Below, in pieces: positions 44,016 through 56,001 of a stretch of 64,000 bases of DNA. Origin of the DNA: Tubulanus polymorphus (taxonomy: Eukaryota; Nemertea; Palaeonemertea; Tubulaniformes; Tubulanidae); NCBI RefSeq assembly GCF_964204645.1, contig NW_027437461.1, positions 31,001 through 95,000 of the forward strand, given 5' to 3'. A program made the position numbers and the translations under genes. Under the pieces are notes generated by a model. That model searched no databases. It saw only the letters and a program-made list of their open reading frames with translations, and had not been told where the DNA came from. The first letter of the stretch is position 1, and each line of letters opens with the position of its first letter.

Positions 44016-44219
44016 ACATGGGCTAAAAATTCACTGAGAGACACTGGTGTTTGCTTGATGTTAGTTCTGATTTCGGGATGTTTTTATAGGACTGAACGTA
44101 AAGGGGTAAAATGTAATCCATAACTCTGGTTCCCAAAATGCAGGATGTTAACCCATTGAGCAGAGTATAAGGGCAAGGACACCCGCCGAAAACAGAAAGG
44201 AATGAAATGTTTCCCTTAC

Positions 44220-44451
44220 GTTTGACCAGCAACAGTTGAGCTTCGTGCTTGAGCCATAACAAGTAAGCGTTTGAGAAAGTTCAGACGTAACTCAATCCAA
44301 CGTTCTTGTGGCAACACAAGCATTGCCATACAACACCAGTACAACGGGGAGTCAACCTCAAATGAATTCTCAACATATTTTGTGATTGGTTGATCAAGAA
44401 ATACAGTAATGTTCTTTTCTTCTTGACTAATTGACCGAGTTCTGAAAAACA
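44220..44451 (-). CDS. UBR4: UBR4 exon
   Basis: Acceptor TTTTTCAG|AAC, donor CAAAC|GTAAGG. Encodes RSISQEEKNITVFLDQP and ENSFEVDSPLY, then ARSSTVAGQ. Conserved sequence after the zinc-binding E3 region. Confidence 0.9.
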
Positions 44452-44524
44452 GTGCAATAACAGCATTTTACACTTTGGACTCTAGAATACAATATACCAT
44501 ATTATGGCTGCCCATAATACCTAC

Positions 44525-44845
44525 GTGTTCATAACATAAAGAGCCATATGCATTAGATAAGGTGCAAGATGCATATTACTCTGCCTGCCACCACCACCGC
44601 TTTCATCACTGAATGACTTCTCACATGCAAATCTTTGTAATAACAGCTTCAGGTCATGAACAGTGAAAGTGTATGTTGAGTTGTGAACAGCTGTACATTC
44701 TTGTAGGTATGTATTGTGACGCGCTAGACAGTTCGCAAATGCTGACTCAGACACCAGCGGTCCCCATAATGGCAGCAGACCATTACACTTGGTATTAGCA
44801 TTTTGCAATGCAGCACTTTCCCATTCCTCACGACCTCGGGCATGT
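44525..44845 (-). CDS. UBR4: UBR4 exon, conserved E3 module
   Basis: Acceptor TTTCAG|ACATGCC, donor AACAC|GTAGGT. Encodes [32 protein letters not shown] and [18 protein letters not shown], almost unchanged from vertebrate UBR4. In the protein this lies directly after the hemi-RING and helps recruit the ubiquitin-conjugating enzyme (family knowledge). Confidence 0.95.
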
Positions 44846-46965
44846 CTGAAAGAAATTCCATATAGACTACCCATCATCATACAAAAAAGAACATAACAAT
44901 CAAGTATTATCCCCATCATAAAAATTCACAAATACAATTCTACAACAGATGTCCAGGGCATTTCTATACATCAGTTAATTGCTGAAACACAAAAAGTACC
45001 TTTAAAATCATTGCTGTGATGGTCAGTAGCAATTTTTCATGAATTTTTTTTGTTTTTGAACACTTGACACCAATGAATCATGTATTTCATTTAATTTTTT
45101 TACATTTCTTGGTTTTAGAGATAGCCGCTGACCTCGGCTCATACCAATAATTGCTTATTGGATACTTGATGTCATACTGCATCAAATTACACATTTTTGC
45201 CTTAGAGAGTGCTCTCGAGGTCCTGTTTATTTTTCAATATTGCTACTCTTAAGTTGGTTCATTTAAAGAAGTGCTCATGGCCAGCCTACCTCTTTTTTTT
45301 CATGAAAATAATGCAAATTTATGCAATATCTACCATATGTATAATCTACGCAGCGTAATCTATTCGTCAACTAACATGGACGGTGGTTGGCAAGAACAAA
45401 TACTTCAGATTGATATGTTTACCCTATGATTTTCTATGAATGCTGAATCAAATTCAATTCGCTGATCTGTTTCAAGATCTAACTTAACTTATATGACTAT
45501 TAATAAATAAGTGGCATTGTAGCATATAATGTGGGATTTTGGGGCCATTGCAAATTTCATGCATAAACTGTCAGGGTGGAAAAATTCATGAAGATACATA
45601 AAGTAACCACAGAGTTAATTCATGATATGAACAGCAGAAAAAAATCCAATAAAGGACCAGTAAACTGCATTTAATTTTTGAGCACTTGATTTGTTCTGGG
45701 ATTTACAATAAATGTAAGGATGAAACTTGGCATGCTGTTCAACTCTGATGATATATATGGTTATGGGTTTTCCCTCACTAGCACGTGAGAGAATAATCAA
45801 TTCTATGTACTACATGAATGTTCTTGATAACTTCAGTAAAGGGCTTTCCCAGTGATGTCATTAGCAAAACACAGCAGTATGTAGTAATGCACAGTCCACA
45901 AAAACTATCCTTATATCATTTACAAAAAGTAAAACAATCAATATCAAAGGAAATGGCACTCTTTGCGTAAAAGTAACGCCAAAAATCTGTATTTCTTTCA
46001 AATGGCAAAGTAGAAATAGGTGACAATTGGAACTATTTAATTACGCGCATTGAAACATACACACCCTTTTAAGCGGAGTGACTAGTACCTACAAAAGGGA
46101 GCATTTATTGATTACTAGAAAAGGGATTAAGCCACTTAACTTGTTGAACCAAATGGTTGTTGCGAATAAAACTAGTCCCTTCCGCTACTATGGCACTTAC
46201 GATCCCATAAGGCTCTTTTGAGCCTAAAAATTGCTTGTCCTTTGTAGTGTCTAGAGCACTTACAAAGAATTCAAATGTCCTCAATGATGGCCATATTGGA
46301 AGACACATTGTTTTTCAATAGGTGTATTCAGGACCAACCCAATTACACCTACGAGAAAATGCATGCAGATATTCAAGATCTGTGAAGCTGATTTTCAATA
46401 GGAGTAATCCATGGACAAACCCTATAACACATACCAAGTTTAAAAGAAATTACACATTATTTGATGTGTGTAGAGCGCTAACAAGGAATTCAAAATGTCC
46501 ACTACACGAGAAAGCTATACTTGTTTGATAAGTGTCATGCATGGAACTCTTGGGGGACTTGTATGTTTGACATAAGTTTTAACTGGACTCTTCAAGTCTC
46601 CCCTGCTTAATATGAAAATATTTCATTTAACTTCATTTTTATATTGTATAATGATATATTGTAATATTTAGTGGAAATAAAATATATCATATATATATAA
46701 TATTATAACTAGCACATCATAGCTACCAACTTTCAAGAAAATTGCATGTTATTTGAATTGTGTAGAGCGCTATCGAGGGAATAGCACACGCTGAGTAAAT
46801 AGAAGTCACGCCGCCCTACCAGGGTTACCTAAATATTGATTGACAGACACACCGATGTTTTACCGTTCCAAAATAAATAATAGAACTTTGCAACTTGCTG
46901 AATTAAAGTGAAATAAATAGGTCTGAATTTATAATAACACTACATCGATTTCAATATCTTTTTAC

Positions 46966-47222
46966 CTGACAGCAGCTAGATGGCAATCGATATGAACTAA
47001 GTTGAAGTGAGACACTGTACTGTAACCTTGGGTTTTCCGAGGTTTGTTTTCATAGTCTTCAACATTTACACGTTTTGTAAATGTATAAATACCAAGTACT
47101 TTATTAGGCTGATTACGGTAACCTTCACGGCAAATACAACATGTCAGTCCGGTTTCTTCCTTCAAATCTTCCATCTGGTTAAGTAAGGAACTTTTCACTG
47201 TAACTTGTCCACGCTCATTTGT
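46966..47222 (-). CDS. UBR4: UBR4 exon with hemi-RING cysteines
   Basis: UBR4 is a giant cytosolic N-recognin E3 ubiquitin ligase. This exon (acceptor TTTTAAG|ACA, donor TCAG|GTAAAA) encodes [32 protein letters not shown] and [20 protein letters not shown]. The CCIC and H...DCH residues form the atypical zinc-binding hemi-RING that carries ligase activity. The match to vertebrate UBR4 is close, so the gene call is firm. Reading frame is open and both phases fit the flanking exons. Confidence 0.96.
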
Positions 47223-47387
47223 CTTAAAAGAATTTCAAAACATTGTTTCATAAGACAAGCTGAAAGGTAAAAGTGGCAGAAAAAGGTAGCGCATAATGTC
47301 TACAACTGTGAAACAGCATATAAAGTGTATTTGTTCGATATACTATACACGGTCACATGCATATCTCTATCTCAACAAATAACTTAC

Positions 47388-47477
47388 AGTCATCCCAAGA
47401 GCGCCAAGGTGTTTTTGTCTCATGGCCATAGCGAGTCTCTTTTTCTCAGCTTTAGTTTGTTGACGGATTTCTTCCAC
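47388..47477 (-). CDS. UBR4: UBR4 exon
   Basis: Acceptor TTTTAG|GTGG, donor GACT|GTAAGT. Encodes VEEIRQQTKAEKKRLAMAMR and GALGMT, a basic helix preceding the hemi-RING. Confidence 0.93.
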
Positions 47478-47594
47478 CTAAAATAAGAAGCTTATCCTGT
47501 AAAAAGTTCTACGTGCAGATCAAAGCGATGAGTATCAAATGAATTGGCAGAATAACTTTTTAAAGAAAGCAGCCTCCAAGTAAAAAAAACTTAC

Positions 47595-47720
47595 CTTGGC
47601 AGACACAAGAGCATTTCCTTTCAGTGCTTCCATAAGGTTTTCAGCAAGTGAACCAATCCTTTCATCAGATGCAACTTGTTCTTGTTTATGAAGAATCGAA
47701 ATACAGTCGATCAGTAACAA
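47595..47720 (-). CDS. UBR4: UBR4 exon
   Basis: Acceptor TTTTCAG|TTG, donor CCAAG|GTAAGT. Encodes HKQEQVASDERIGSLAENLM and ALKGNALVSAK. Phase 0 on both sides. Confidence 0.93.
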
Positions 47721-48563
47721 CTGAAAATGTTATGTATACAAAAACCTGACACATACTATAGTCAACTCAGTTTTTTAAATCATAGTTTGTAAGAAACATA
47801 CATGTATTTTAAGTTATAACATCTAATTAACAATTTCAAGTAATGATTGAATCAATGAGAAGTTGTTTTTGGTTCATTTCTGAGATATTTATTTCTATAA
47901 TATTCTATCCTGCAAATATTGCTCTTAAATTTCAAAATCATCTAGTAATGTCTAATCGCTAGAATGAGGGTGTGCCCCCTCTATCAAGGAAATAAGTTTA
48001 AACTTAATCAACTAACATATTGATGATGTCCTTTCAAGTCCTTGTCCTTTAAAAATATTTTCTGAGATATGATCCTTAAAAACTCAGACCGGCTTTTACA
48101 CAGAGTACATGAAGAATCTATGAATCCTAAGTTTCTCATCCAACCCTCTTTTCTAGACATGACGAGGGCAGGCGCGTATTTTTGGTTATGAGCTTTTTTA
48201 AAATAAAAGATGAAATAAACTTGTATTTTCATATTTTTTAAGGAGATGAGGGCGGTCTAATACTTATATGAGACGAGGGCAGGAGTTTTTCTGAGTCTCG
48301 ATCCATAGAAGGTTAAGTGGGCCGAACCAAGACATGGTCCTTTGCTTATTTTCTCCATCTAAAACATCTAAACTACGTAAACAATTTCAAATAAATGTAG
48401 TCTAAAATGATATATAATCACCAGGATGCCCAATTATTTTGTGAATGGTTTTTGGGGCTTATTGATTTGATGACAAACAAGGTATAAACTTTGAAGGGCC
48501 TTATTATTAGTGTATATACAGTGCCAGTATCCACTATATGTGATCAAAGACACAATGTATCTA

Positions 48564-48677
48564 CTGGACCCAGTTCCACAGTTGTGAGTTAGAGTTAACT
48601 CTGAGTTAAAGTTAGTTCATTTTCAATGTTTTTACCCAGGGTCAAATCTTAACTCAAAACTGTGGAACTGGACCCTG
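48564..48677. mobile_element. Small inverted-repeat element in a UBR4 intron
   Basis: GGACCCAGTTCCACAGTTGT is followed by GAGTTA and mirrored by TAACTCAAAACTGTGGAACT followed by GGACCCTGG. About 27-bp arms, total about 114 bp. Likely MITE. Confidence 0.7.
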
Positions 48678-48897
48678 GACTTTAAACAAACGAATGTGTT
48701 TTTAGTCGTCATCTGAAGATCTGACGCTCTAACAGAGAGAGGGGGAGCTTATTCCACAAACGTGGAGCAGAACTTTTACCTGAGTCGACTTATACTTGAG
48801 TATATACCTTATTGGTCAAACAAATAACCAGTCTTATTGGACAACTGAATGTTATTGCTTCCTGCTCCTGTCCATACACTATGAACTATCCACATAC

Positions 48898-48997
48898 CTG
48901 AGTTTTTTCATGCCCTGTACATAGCCCTGTGAGCAGTCGTAAAACATAGCGTAAAGATGGCTTTGATACAAACTCTTTCCAGTCCTCCGAGTCAGTT
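48898..48997 (-). CDS. UBR4: UBR4 exon
   Basis: Acceptor TTTGTAG|AAC, donor CTCAG|GTATGT. Encodes [20 protein letters not shown] then LLTGLC. Confidence 0.92.
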
Positions 48998-49122
48998 CTA
49001 CAAAAGTCAGATATTAAGGAACCAGACTATAAATTGATCATTATATTGAGTCAGCACTTATTCATCATTGAATAAAGTCTTTAATTGAACACATGCTACC
49101 GTAAACTATTTGTAAAACTTAC

Positions 49123-49232
49123 GCAAGAAGTGTCTTGATTGGTGGTGCATGACTAGTGAGATAATCAACAGCAGATTTCATGACATTATGAGCAATCATC
49201 ATATCCTTTAGTTTTGTCCCATTGGCATTACA
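49123..49232 (-). CDS. UBR4: UBR4 exon
   Basis: Acceptor TTTACAG|TGT, donor TTGC|GTAAGT. Encodes CNANGTKLKDMMIAHNVMKS and a helical end. Confidence 0.9.
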
Positions 49233-49324
49233 CTGTAAAAACAAAACAACAATAAAATACAAATTTCATCAAATCACAAAATTCTTGAAAATTTGTATAT
49301 ATAATTTGTTTTGATTTATCATAC

Positions 49325-49397
49325 TTCAATGCCAGCAGCAATAACACAAAAACATTCGAGATGGATCTCTTCATCAGGTGTATGGTCAAAATCAAAC
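49325..49397 (-). CDS. UBR4: UBR4 exon
   Basis: Acceptor TTGATAG|GTTT, donor TTGAA|GTATGA. Encodes DFDHTPDEEIHLECFCVIAA. Confidence 0.9.
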
Positions 49398-49581
49398 CTA
49401 TCAAAAAATCAGACCTGTTATAACAATTTTTGAACAGCTTTTTTGGAAAGAGGACATCCATATCAATTTACCATCCTATGGTGACCATTTAGCACTTTCT
49501 ATGTTTATGAATGGTAACTCATTGTTGTTATGAATATCACAAGAAGTTTATGTGTGTATATGCACAAAAAAGATACATTAC

Positions 49582-49772
49582 TTGTTAAAATCTAAGTATG
49601 GCATGAAATGTGTTATAAGCGTCAACATTTTCTGTTCATCCCCAAATGCCAAGAATGGGATCAATCTCATCAGGCCTTGTAAAACACTACTGTTAGCTCG
49701 TATAAATGGACTGTTGATACGATCCAATAACATCATCAGCTGATTCTTATCACCTCCAAGCTTTGAAAATTT
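49582..49772 (-). CDS. UBR4: UBR4 exon
   Basis: Acceptor ATTGCAG|AAA, donor AACAA|GTAATG. Encodes GGDKNQLMMLLDRINSPFIR and SVLQGLMRLIPFLAFGDEQK, strongly conserved helical repeat sequence. Confidence 0.94.
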
Positions 49773-49948
49773 CTGCAATTGTATTCAAACAACAAATTGT
49801 TGATAAAATTATGAGGATTATGATTCTTCATACATGTTCGTGTAAAATCTGAAGCACAACTTTCAATACCTTATCATAGCAATGATTACGAAAGAAAGAA
49901 ATCGATCATTCATGACCTCTAAAATAAACTAAGGTTTGTTGTACTAAC

Positions 49949-50071
49949 CCTATACTCATCAGGTGGAGCATTACTTGCTTCAAGGAGAATCACTTCTATA
50001 ATGTGCAAAATCTGTTCAGTCAACGTTTGCCCCTTAGTCACAACGCTGCTTTCTTGTTCAGCCAATAGAGC
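49949..50071 (-). CDS. UBR4: UBR4 exon
   Basis: Acceptor TTTGCAG|GCT, donor TAGG|GTTAGT. Encodes ALLAEQESSVVTKGQTLTEQ and ILHIIEVILLEASNA. Confidence 0.92.
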
Positions 50072-50908
50072 CTGCAAATACATGAATAAAAATATACATT
50101 CTAAATTTTCCCTTCAATCCTAAACCTTCAAGTTTCTGTAACCGGCTGGTTGTTGTATTGGCAGGCTGGCTGGGGAACTAGCATTTCCACCAGCAGTACC
50201 ATATATGTACAATCTTTATTGCATCCCGGAATGAGAATGATAATCATAACTTTACTTAGTCTTCATATACATAATGTGAGAACTAGGTGTCAGACAAGTT
50301 GTAGACATCAGGACTCACTACCTAACACATAGTGACATGTAGTGACATGTTTGAGAGACATTAATTAATCATTGATGAGCAATGACTATAGCTAATTACT
50401 GTGAAAACATATTGCGTCATGTCACATGTTGATTACGACTTAAAAGCACATATTGACACTATAGTCATGAGTTACATTAATAATATTATTATTATTAGAC
50501 AGTATTATTAACACAGTATAATTGTTGCGTTTATTACCGGACTCATTGGATTGAACTTCAAAACTAAATTTACGATATTTAGGAGGGTTGTTATTCAATA
50601 AGCCTACGACCAATCTGTCCGGATGTTAGGCCTATGCATTAACATAGGCCTACATAGGTTGGTAGCCTCTACTAGGTTAAAGCTAAGTTCACTGTAAATG
50701 AGGAATCAGTTTTATTAAAATGCATGTGTAATTAAATTAGTGATTAACTGGTTCTAACTTGCAACGATCAATCACAATTATCAATTTCATTGGCAAAAAT
50801 GAAGATTTTTTTTTTAAATTTCGTCTGAGCAGACAGCTTTATAAGCCAGACCATTTGAGTTTTTTCATCATAAATGAAACTGGTATTTCATTAATTGCTA
50901 ATGACTTA

Positions 50909-51238
50909 AGCCGGACGTAGGTCGGCTTTGCGACAGCTTGTGACTCACTGCGACGCCATGCACTGCGACCGCCAGCGACGATTGTGTCGCAACGACTCAT
51001 TGACCTACGCTCCCTTGCGACGGGTTGCGACTGTTAGCAACACCAGTCACAAGGAGTCGCACGTGTTCTACTTTCTGCGACGCGACACGACTGTCACAAC
51101 CGACCTACGCGCTTTTGCGACTGGCAGAAACTATAGTCGCAAACAGTTGCTGACAATCATATCGCAACCGACTTGCACCGAAACTTGCGATGCAACGTAA
51201 TGATCGCTTCGCGTCGCAAGGCCGACCTACGTCCGGCT
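50909..51238. mobile_element. PIF/Harbinger-type MITE with TTA target duplication
   Basis: The left terminus AGCCGGACGTAGGTCGGCTT continues TGCGAC; the right terminus GTCGCAAGGCCGACCTACGT ends CCGGCT. The 26-bp inverted repeats have one mismatch. Direct TTA flanks lie at 50,906-50,908 and 51,239-51,241. A 3-bp TTA duplication is typical of PIF/Harbinger. The interior is full of TGCGAC and GTCGCA repeats. Confidence 0.85.
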
Positions 51239-51269
51239 TTAAGTTACTGCGGAGGACCAGAAATATCAT

Positions 51270-51790
51270 CTTTTTCGTTCAAAAGACCTTTCGCTTGAAC
51301 ATTCTTTCGTCTGAACAAAATTTATTTCGTTCGAACTAATAATATTCTGTTCGATTGAACCAATTTGAAAAAATGGTTAGAACAAAGTTGAACAAACTTT
51401 TTTCTGTCCAAACGAAAGGTTTTTCGTTCGATCAATCGTTCGATCGAACAGGATTGTTTTAATTTGAACAGAATTTTCTTGTCAGATCATTAAGTTTTTC
51501 GTTCCAACAAGTTTATTGTAAAAAGTTTTTTCTCGAATCAAAAGTATTGAGTAGTCCGTTCAATCGAAAAGAATTGTTTTCATTCAAACATTCATTCGAA
51601 AAAAATTGTTTTCGCTCAACCAAATTTTTTGCCGGGACAATAAGTTTTTCATTTCAACAATAACATAGCTTTTTATTCGAACACATTTTTTGTCAGAATG
51701 AAGAAAGGTTTTGGTTCAAACAAAAAGCGTATTGTTCGATCAAACAGAATTGTTTTCATTTAAACAAGATTTTCTTGTCGGAACATTAAG
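51270..51790. repeat. Degenerate TTCGTTCGAAC/TTTTCGTTC repeat region
   Basis: About 500 bp composed of varied TTCGTTCGAAC, TCGAACAGAATTG, AAGTTTTTCGTT and GAACAAATTT words in both orientations. No period and no gene. Many words are near-palindromic around TTCGAA. Confidence 0.65.
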
Positions 51791-52118
51791 TTTTTGGGTC
51801 AAACAGCGTGTTTAGTTCGTTTTGGAAATTTACTCGGTCTGGTTTATTTTGGATTACTGTGTATGTCATTTGTCAGGACATTAAATAGAAGACGACTTAG
51901 GATACTACCTAGTGTGACTCCACTAGTTAGACCGACTTATTCCAAGATGAGGCGTTCCGTTGATTTCGGCTACAAGTTTTCCTTCAGAGATAACTGCTGA
52001 GCCATTTGGGCGACCTATCATTGATACTGTTTCCTAATAGCCTGTTTAGTAATGGCTGATGTTGTGCCTTATCAAATGCTTTGTCCAAATCCACCGTTGA
52101 ACAGGATTCTAAGACTGT

Positions 52119-52192
52119 GCAGAAAACCCGTTATCGCTGCTTTGCAGCTATATTTATCATTATTATTATTATTACTATTATTATTATTATCA
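52119..52192. mobile_element. Stray Helentron 3' end followed by (ATT)n
   Basis: GCAGAAAACCCGTTATCGCT then GCTTTGCAGCTATATTT differs from the end at 19,583-19,640 by an extra A and one loop base. It is followed directly by an ATT-rich tract (52,157-52,192). The rest of the element is not obvious upstream. Confidence 0.72.
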
Positions 52193-52468
52193 AGCGTTCC
52201 ATGTAGTAAGAGAGATGAAATATTATCATATATGACATATCATATAGAGCATATTTTTTTCTTTATTGCATTTCTCTTTTTTTCTTCTCCACTTTTCTCT
52301 TTTGAGGGACCTGGCCCGGTATGCATAAAACTTCCTTAAGGGAAATTCTTTCCTTAAATAGATAAGGAATTCCTTACCTAAGGATGACTTTTATGAGTAT
52401 GATGCATAAAGTATCTTAAGCATTTCCTTCGCTAAGGATATCCTTAACTTCTTGGATAACTCTTATCC

Positions 52469-52915
52469 TTGGCCTACTTGTGGCAAAATGTTATAGCCAA
52501 TGAAACACGCTGCTGCAGACTTAGTTTCGGAAAAACCCGGGTTAGAAATATCCATCATTCCAGAAAAAAACCGGCTGTAGTGCACAGGTTGCAATCATGG
52601 CACAGAAAAAAACGGTTGCCTAATTGGAGCTATGAGGAGAAAGAAATCCTTGTAGACGAGTATTTAAAGGTGAAAAGCATAATCAGAGGGAAGTTGTCAC
52701 CAATTCTGACGAGTCAAAATAAAATGGAAGCATGGTGTAAAATAACAGCTGCAATCAACAACCATAGTCCCAATATAAAAAGAGATGTAGAAAGTGTTAA
52801 AAAGAAATGGGACAATCTTCTAACAACTGCAAAAAAATGAGGCAATAGAACACAACAAGGAGTTGAGAAAAACTGGTAAGTCAGGAAATGCTGCATACAT
52901 TACTGAGCGTACGCT
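52469..52915 (+). pseudogene. Harbinger Myb/SANT-like DNA-binding protein
   Basis: Open from 52,469 to a stop at 52,838-52,840. The trihelix/Myb-like domain shows NWSYEEKEILVDEYLKVKS, MEAWCKITAAIN and VESVKKKWDNLLTTAKK. After an A-run (52,832-52,838) the next frame continues in family style (KELRKTGKSGNAAY), so a frameshift in the A-run probably truncates it. In Harbinger elements this partner protein helps import the transposase and bind the termini. Confidence 0.72.
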
Positions 52916-53032
52916 TTTGAATGCATCAGCAATCAAAATATCAGTAAAAGAGAGTGAAATAATGGCCTATTAGTTTATTCCATGAAATTAGTGATAGATT
53001 TGGAGGAATGATGCAACATTCACTAGCCCAGT

Positions 53033-53321
53033 TTATAGTATCCGCAACCACTTGTTGGGAGCTACCACATGCGTAGAATCGAAGAGCAACAAACACTTGG
53101 AGTAAGGGAGGAATGGCATGGTTTCTCTAGGTACAAGGTTGGAGATCATCAGTGAGATCAGTGATGAAAATAATGCCTTCTCTGTCGAAACGAAATCTTT
53201 GGTATATCTCTCGATCATCATAGATATCCATTGGATTTTCACGGTCACGAAATATTCTTTGCCTTGGTACAACGTGTTGTAGTGCCTCTACTTCGAGCAG
53301 CCCAGCAATAATGAGAGCCAT
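53033..53321 (-). pseudogene. HARBI1-type transposase, N-terminal fragment
   Basis: The - strand frame from 53,321 shows QRIFRDRENPMDIYDDREIYQ followed by RFRFDREGIIFITDL, the N-terminal signature of Harbinger transposases. Continuation is shifted to another frame near 53,140 (LRF-like and GSSQ-like remains). The catalytic DDE part is missing. Confidence 0.72.
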
Positions 53322-53529
53322 TTTATGGCATCGACACTATACACACTAGGATTTAAGGACTAAATGCTCACTTATCTCAACAGAAAAGGTACCTTAAAGT
53401 TAAGGAATTTTTCAGGAACAATTTTTATCTTAAGACATTTTATGCATACCACTTATTTTAAGATAATACTCTGAGCAAGAATTTAAGGGAATTTTTTATC
53501 CCTAAGATGCTTTATGCATACCGGGCCTG

Positions 53530-55535
53530 TTTTATACAAACTATTCCTTAGATTCTACAGGCCCCTCCGGGTCTAATTTACTGTATTTTGTATTATGCTT
53601 TGTATATTATGCTGTAAATTATATTTGAAAAATAAAGTGTTCAAATCAAATCAAAATTATGAACCGTTCGATATGAAATTTTAGATATATATGATTATAA
53701 AATATGTGACTTATATCAGGGTGACATTTCACCTTTGCCTTTCAAACACAAATACATCCTCCAGGTCTCTCCAAAATAACCTGCAAAACCTAGGTTTAGC
53801 ATAAACATTGCTTTTTGTTAACCAAAAATCTACTTTGAATACAATAGATTTAAATGTCAAAAATTGCTATGCAGTTATTTGGTTTCTCATCAACTATAAA
53901 TCCCTGAAAATTAATAGATCGATTCATAAGATATCTTTGCTCTATATGATAAGACATTCACAGTTATTGGCTGAGAATGTACATGTTTTGACTTCATTGA
54001 AAACGAAGTCTTTGCGATGGACTGTCAGTATGTGCGGATGGTCTGGTCCCATTGCCTCGGTTCGATTTTGCGGTGGGAGGATTGCTTTTCGTGACGCCAT
54101 TTTATATTTCATTGCATTCCGATCATTATCGTTTAAAGGCCAACTTAAATGGAGGTCCAAAAGCTAACCAGTTGGTACTTGAGATTTGCAGTGCAGGCCA
54201 CATCCCACTAGCAACTAGCAAGCGGTAGATTGTTTAAAATGTTTACTGGAACACATCTGGCTCACACCAGTATCACTCAGTATCACATTGACAAAAAAAC
54301 TTTTTTCGTTTATGTTTGATATCATTTTGGTCATAGTAATCTTCTCAATTAAAATTCGCTGATTTTGTAGATGTTTTTTTGATAAGAATTCCTCCAGTAA
54401 TAATGGATTTGAACATAAAATCTGTATTTTCAACTAATTCAATTTTTGTCCGATTTTGATGAAATTTTCACACATGATACTGATGAGGAGTTAAGACGAT
54501 ATATAAATTTTCAGTTTGATACAACTTTCAGGTCAAAAGTTTTCTAACCCCCAAAATTACGCACTAGAGAGCTGCAACTGTTTCGTTTATATAGATTTAT
54601 GACAACAGGTCACTGTGCTCTCTGTGGTGAGGTGAATAACTCCTCCCAGCTTGTCATTCAAAGATTTGAAAATTTGAAGAATGCACTAAGTAAATTGCTA
54701 ATTTATGCATTAAGGAGGGCTTAAACAAAATTTTAAGCCATATATATGACTATATTGCATGTTTATTCATATCCCTGACAAAAAGGAGGGTCCAAATCGG
54801 TTAAAGAGATATTAGGGAAATACCAGTTTCAAAGCTGGAGCTCTTCATTTTCATGCCACCTCACACCTACCATGATAAAAGACCAATGGTTTTGTAGCTC
54901 ACCTGACCATTAACTTATACACAGTTTACACTTGTTGGGTCTAAAACAGACTCTGTGTCAATAATCATACGAAAATAACAATATCAATTCAAATCAGACA
55001 AAGCTACTGGCATATGATGGTAGGCTAGGCTTATTCATATTCACACCAGAAGTTTCGTCTTACAATATGTAAGATGAAATGTGTTTTTTGAAATAATACA
55101 TAATTTTCTGCTTCGATGAGTTGAGGGGTTGGTTGACCACATGGAATTTTACATGTAACATACTGCATACGTTGTTGGGATTCTTTGTTACATTATTGAG
55201 TTTATTGTGATATTGGCATCCAAGCATATCTTATTGTACTGCAAGATGATACGTCAAAAAACAACTAGAGAAACTTAAGAGGAGGACATTCTCTTGTGTG
55301 AAGCTGATTTAGTGAAATGATGTCTGGGAGTCCAGTTCATATTTCTAGTGTTTCAGTGTCAGTGACATTTGAATGCCCATGATTTGAGGGCAGCGACCTT
55401 TTGATCCTGAGTTAAACAGCATTCAGATCAAGCCACTTATTCAACATACTAAATAAATGTTGGCTCCTTTTGCATAACTAGTCAAGGTTTTGAAACTACC
55501 ATGTAACATTAACTTTATCAACAACTAATACTTAC
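53530..55535. other. UBR4 intron sequence without further features
   Basis: Part of the intron between the exons at 50,071 and 55,536. Nothing else recognised. Confidence 0.5.
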
Positions 55536-55689
55536 AAGATTAAGTACCCTTAACATTGTACTGATGGCACCAGTTTCAGGTTTCGCCAAATACTGTCGAC
55601 TAGTCCTCGTTTTCACACAGTAATTAAATAACTTCAATAACACTTGTAATAATGGTTTTCCACGCACCAGATCCTTCACCGAATTGAAT
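55536..55689 (-). CDS. UBR4: UBR4 exon
   Basis: Acceptor TCTTAAG|ATTC, donor ATCTT|GTAAGT. Encodes LVRGKPLLQVLLKLFNYCVK and ISTMLRVLNL. Confidence 0.93.
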
Positions 55690-56001
55690 CTTAAGAGGGA
55701 AAATGAAAAAAAAATACAGAATATTAGTGAAAGAATTGAAATCATGTAAATTTGTGTAAATATTACTTTTCAAAAGTATTCTAGAAAGGTTTAGCTGGTG
55801 AGGTTTTGAGAGCTTCTGAAAGGACAAGGTATTTTTTGTGGCCTGAGCATGAATTGGTGATGCTTGTATGGGTTACCCAAGTCAGTTTTTTTTGCCAGTT
55901 TTAACAATAAATAAGAAATATAGACGTGATGCTGCACCATAGATGCTATGTTTTAGTTCTTTATATTAGTATTAAATAGAAATTTATGACTATAAACTTA
56001 C

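Larger units (their letters stand above)
52314..53526. mobile_element. PIF/Harbinger DNA transposon, degraded, with both genes
   Basis: Termini GCCCGGTATGCATAAA (52,314) and TTTATGCATACCGGGC (ending 53,526) are 16-bp perfect inverted repeats, with CTG duplicated on each side (52,311-52,313; 53,527-53,529). The subterminal regions are rich in CTTAAGG/CCTTAAG words. Inside are a Myb/SANT-like gene (+) and a HARBI1-type transposase fragment (-), the two-gene set of this superfamily. 1.2 kb total is short for an intact element, so an internal deletion removed most of the transposase. Confidence 0.85.

Noticed and set aside
50928-51200. Open frame on the + strand, 90 codons
   Set aside because: Lies wholly inside the Harbinger-type MITE and reads its TGCGAC repeats.
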